DNA from: Triops longicaudatus
Taxonomy: Eukaryota; Arthropoda; Branchiopoda; Notostraca; Triopsidae
Length of the DNA: 64,000 bases
NCBI GenBank assembly: GCA_022885665.1
Contig: JAGQDJ010000001.1
Coordinates: 62,001 to 126,000 of the forward strand
Direction: 5' to 3'
In this document: positions 62,253 through 64,000 of the stretch, one piece after another
Numbering within the stretch: position 1 is the stretch's first letter
Layout of the letters: each line of letters begins with the position of its first letter
Notes under the pieces: model-generated
What the model was told of the DNA's origin: nothing
The model's input: only the letters and a program-made list of their open reading frames with translations
Databases searched by the model: none
Translations under genes and position numbers: made by a program

Positions 62253-63499
62253 CTTTTTCCTATGTTATTCCTTATGGGATTTCAAACTTTTTGGCTCCTG
62301 AGACGCCCTCAGGGCATAATTTCACATTCAAGCTCAGTTTTCCCGCTTATTTGAAGGGCTAGCGCAATAATTCTTACAGATTCGGAATCCTCTCGTCGAG
62401 GCTGACAATTTCGCATTCCTTGATTCCCAAATTGCAGACATGTCGGTTAAATAGGTTACGTCAGAATTACCATAATCTTTGTAATTCCAATAAATTTTAT
62501 AAGTACGATAATAACGTTACAGTACAACAAACTTTTATTGGCAGAAATAAAATTACTACTGTGAATTTGTCGCTGTCAAGCGCGACTAATTCGCTAGAAA
62601 TTTTATTACAAGCACTTTTCTTCTGTAAAAAAATTGCGGTGCTTTTTCACGCACCCCAATACACAAATACCTAATGGTATTTTCGAAAGTTCTGACGACC
62701 TCATAGCCGAAATCTTTTCATACATCTCGACTGGTCTGAAATAAAGTATTTTCACGATGAAAGAAGGTAAAATATAATAATCACGCGCAATTTTGGCATA
62801 AATGTTGTGTATCACGGCTTGATCCATTTTAACAAAAAACACGCAATTTTACATTCTTAGAAATAATATAACGAGAGGCAATAAGACCACTTTAGGCAAG
62901 GGACATAGAAATCATACACATTAACATGAATGAATTACAAATTCCATGTGCGAATCACGTTGGGACCCAAAGTTCTCCTTCCTGCTGTGTCACCATTGCT
63001 TGCTCGAACCCTTCGCTATTTGCTAGAACACTTGCTCTAATATACGACGCATGATACCGATCCGGAGATGCGTGAACCCTTATAAAAAATTATAGTAATA
63101 AAATCGATAAATAAAAAGATATCGTTTCCTTTTACCTTAGGTTGAATGTTCGTTGGTGCGAAACGTTATAACTCGGATTCAAGTCTTGGTATAAATCCTG
63201 GACGCATGCTCACCACCAGTTACGAAAACACTCTTCCACGTGTGTTTCCTAATGTCAATTCCAATTTCCTAGTGGCATAATTAGCATTATTTTTTAATTT
63301 TTTTATTCGTAGGCAAAAGCTACTTGGACAGCTTTCCAGAATGTGTTTGTGCGTTTTCAGGTGGGTAGTTTGTCTAAGTAGCCTTCGATGCTTGTATATT
63401 GTTCTCCAGAAGCGTCAAACGGAACAGGTGTCATAATTTTGTACAAGTAGTTCAGCAACGCTGTCTGAAAAGTAAAGTAACATGGAATCGTTGGAGTTT
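62253..63499. other. Region without recognised gene
   Basis: AT-rich sequence between the SINE-like element and the candidate minus-strand exon. Short open frames on both strands (for example minus 62,606-62,842) have no recognisable features. It may include the 3' UTR of the minus-strand gene entering from the right. Confidence 0.4.
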
Positions 63500-63703
63500 T
63501 CAGTCACAAAAACCGGAGAGGCGAACTTCTTCTTCGATACTGGTTCGGCTGGAGCCACTGGCGCCGCTGTCACTACCGGCATCGCTCAATGGCCCCTTCA
63601 AGCTTCTATTGCTGTTGATATGCGTTGTCATTGCTCTTTCGATAGCTTCTTCGATTTGGGTAAACTCAGATGGATTTCTTAGCACTTTCACGGACGAAAG
63701 CAA
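63500..63703 (-). CDS. Possible last coding exon of a minus-strand gene beyond the right edge
   Basis: On the minus strand 67 codons end with a stop after RLSGFCD. The sequence looks coding: KVLRNPSEFTQIEEAIERAM, then a Ser/Gly-rich stretch (SDAGSDSGASGSSRTS) and an acidic EEE. An in-frame stop sits just before the segment and an acceptor-like aataaaag directly precedes it, with a weak pyrimidine tract. A segment at 63,750-63,777 with a good acceptor (tttttccttag) and donor gtatga is adjacent, but in the needed phase it carries a stop, so I do not join it. No family recognised. Confidence 0.35.
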   Translation of the reverse strand: MLSSVKVLRNPSEFTQIEEAIERAMTTHINSNRSLKGPLSDAGSDSGASGSSRTSIEEEVRLSGFCD

Positions 63704-64000
63704 CTTTTATTCGATAGCGAATCAAATAAATCGTTTAAAAGTCATACCAGTTTCTGCACCGTACGGAGTAGTTATCTAAGGAAAAAGGTATTTAGTTACT
63801 ATTTAACAACGCTTGAGATATATAAGCTTAGGCTTAATTTAGGTCACGGAAATATTGAAAACCTATCGAAGAGAAATTTTGCACACGCACGCGAAAACTT
63901 TTGAAGGTTTGCTATTCACATTTAGCACTTAATGGTCGACATTTTCAGAGAAGAGTGAGAAACCAAATTTGAAAAGATTCCGGAAGATTAGAGAAGCAAG

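Noticed and set aside
1..64000. CRISPR arrays, rRNA genes or bacterial-type operons
   Set aside because: No regularly spaced repeats, no rRNA-like sequence, and the genes are intron-rich animal genes.

Overview
The window is nuclear DNA from an animal, probably an invertebrate, which I cannot place more precisely. Its genes are rich in short GT-AG introns (about 45-400 bp, a few longer), and the proteins (TMF1, annexins, MAU2, a class XV-type MyTH4-FERM myosin) are metazoan-style housekeeping and cytoskeletal families. There is no operon structure. I rebuilt gene models by hand from splice signals, reading phase and remembered family sequence. In the six main models all exon phases close.

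Layout. 1-10,990: no gene I can defend, only AT-rich DNA, one bulged palindrome and weak exon-like pieces. 11,169-15,697 (-): TMF1, 16 coding exons, 1,066 codons. 15,698-18,176: TMF1 5' flank with a perfect CACGTG palindrome, plus a Tc1/mariner-like MITE. 18,177-26,488 (-): three tandem annexin genes, each exactly 321 aa without an optional micro-exon. All three carry a short, charged, lysine-containing, in-frame micro-exon at the same place in repeat I. 26,489-31,118: mostly empty, with an uncertain Ser/Thr-rich reading frame. 31,119-33,731 (+): MAU2 (cohesin loader subunit), 9 coding exons, with a Met/Asn-rich tail. 36,630-61,280 (+): a MYO15-like myosin, 43 coding exons, about 2,841 aa. 61,281-64,000: a gapped inverted-repeat element, a tRNA-derived SINE, and perhaps the last exon of a minus-strand gene that starts beyond the right edge.

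Most notable points: (1) an alternative first exon of the myosin (40,296-41,000) that would replace the N-terminal motor subdomain with a Ser-rich, four-cysteine zinc-binding-like extension; (2) a 611-aa intronless frame nested in a myosin intron (57,101-58,936) with an RVSF PP1-docking motif and residue spacing like the PPP1R15 (GADD34/CReP) core; (3) the shared annexin micro-exon; (4) apparent loss of the SH3 domain from the myosin tail.

The genes are functionally unrelated neighbours: Golgi tethering (TMF1), calcium-dependent membrane binding (annexins), cohesin loading (MAU2) and actin-based transport or protrusion (myosin). Only the annexins form a family cluster.
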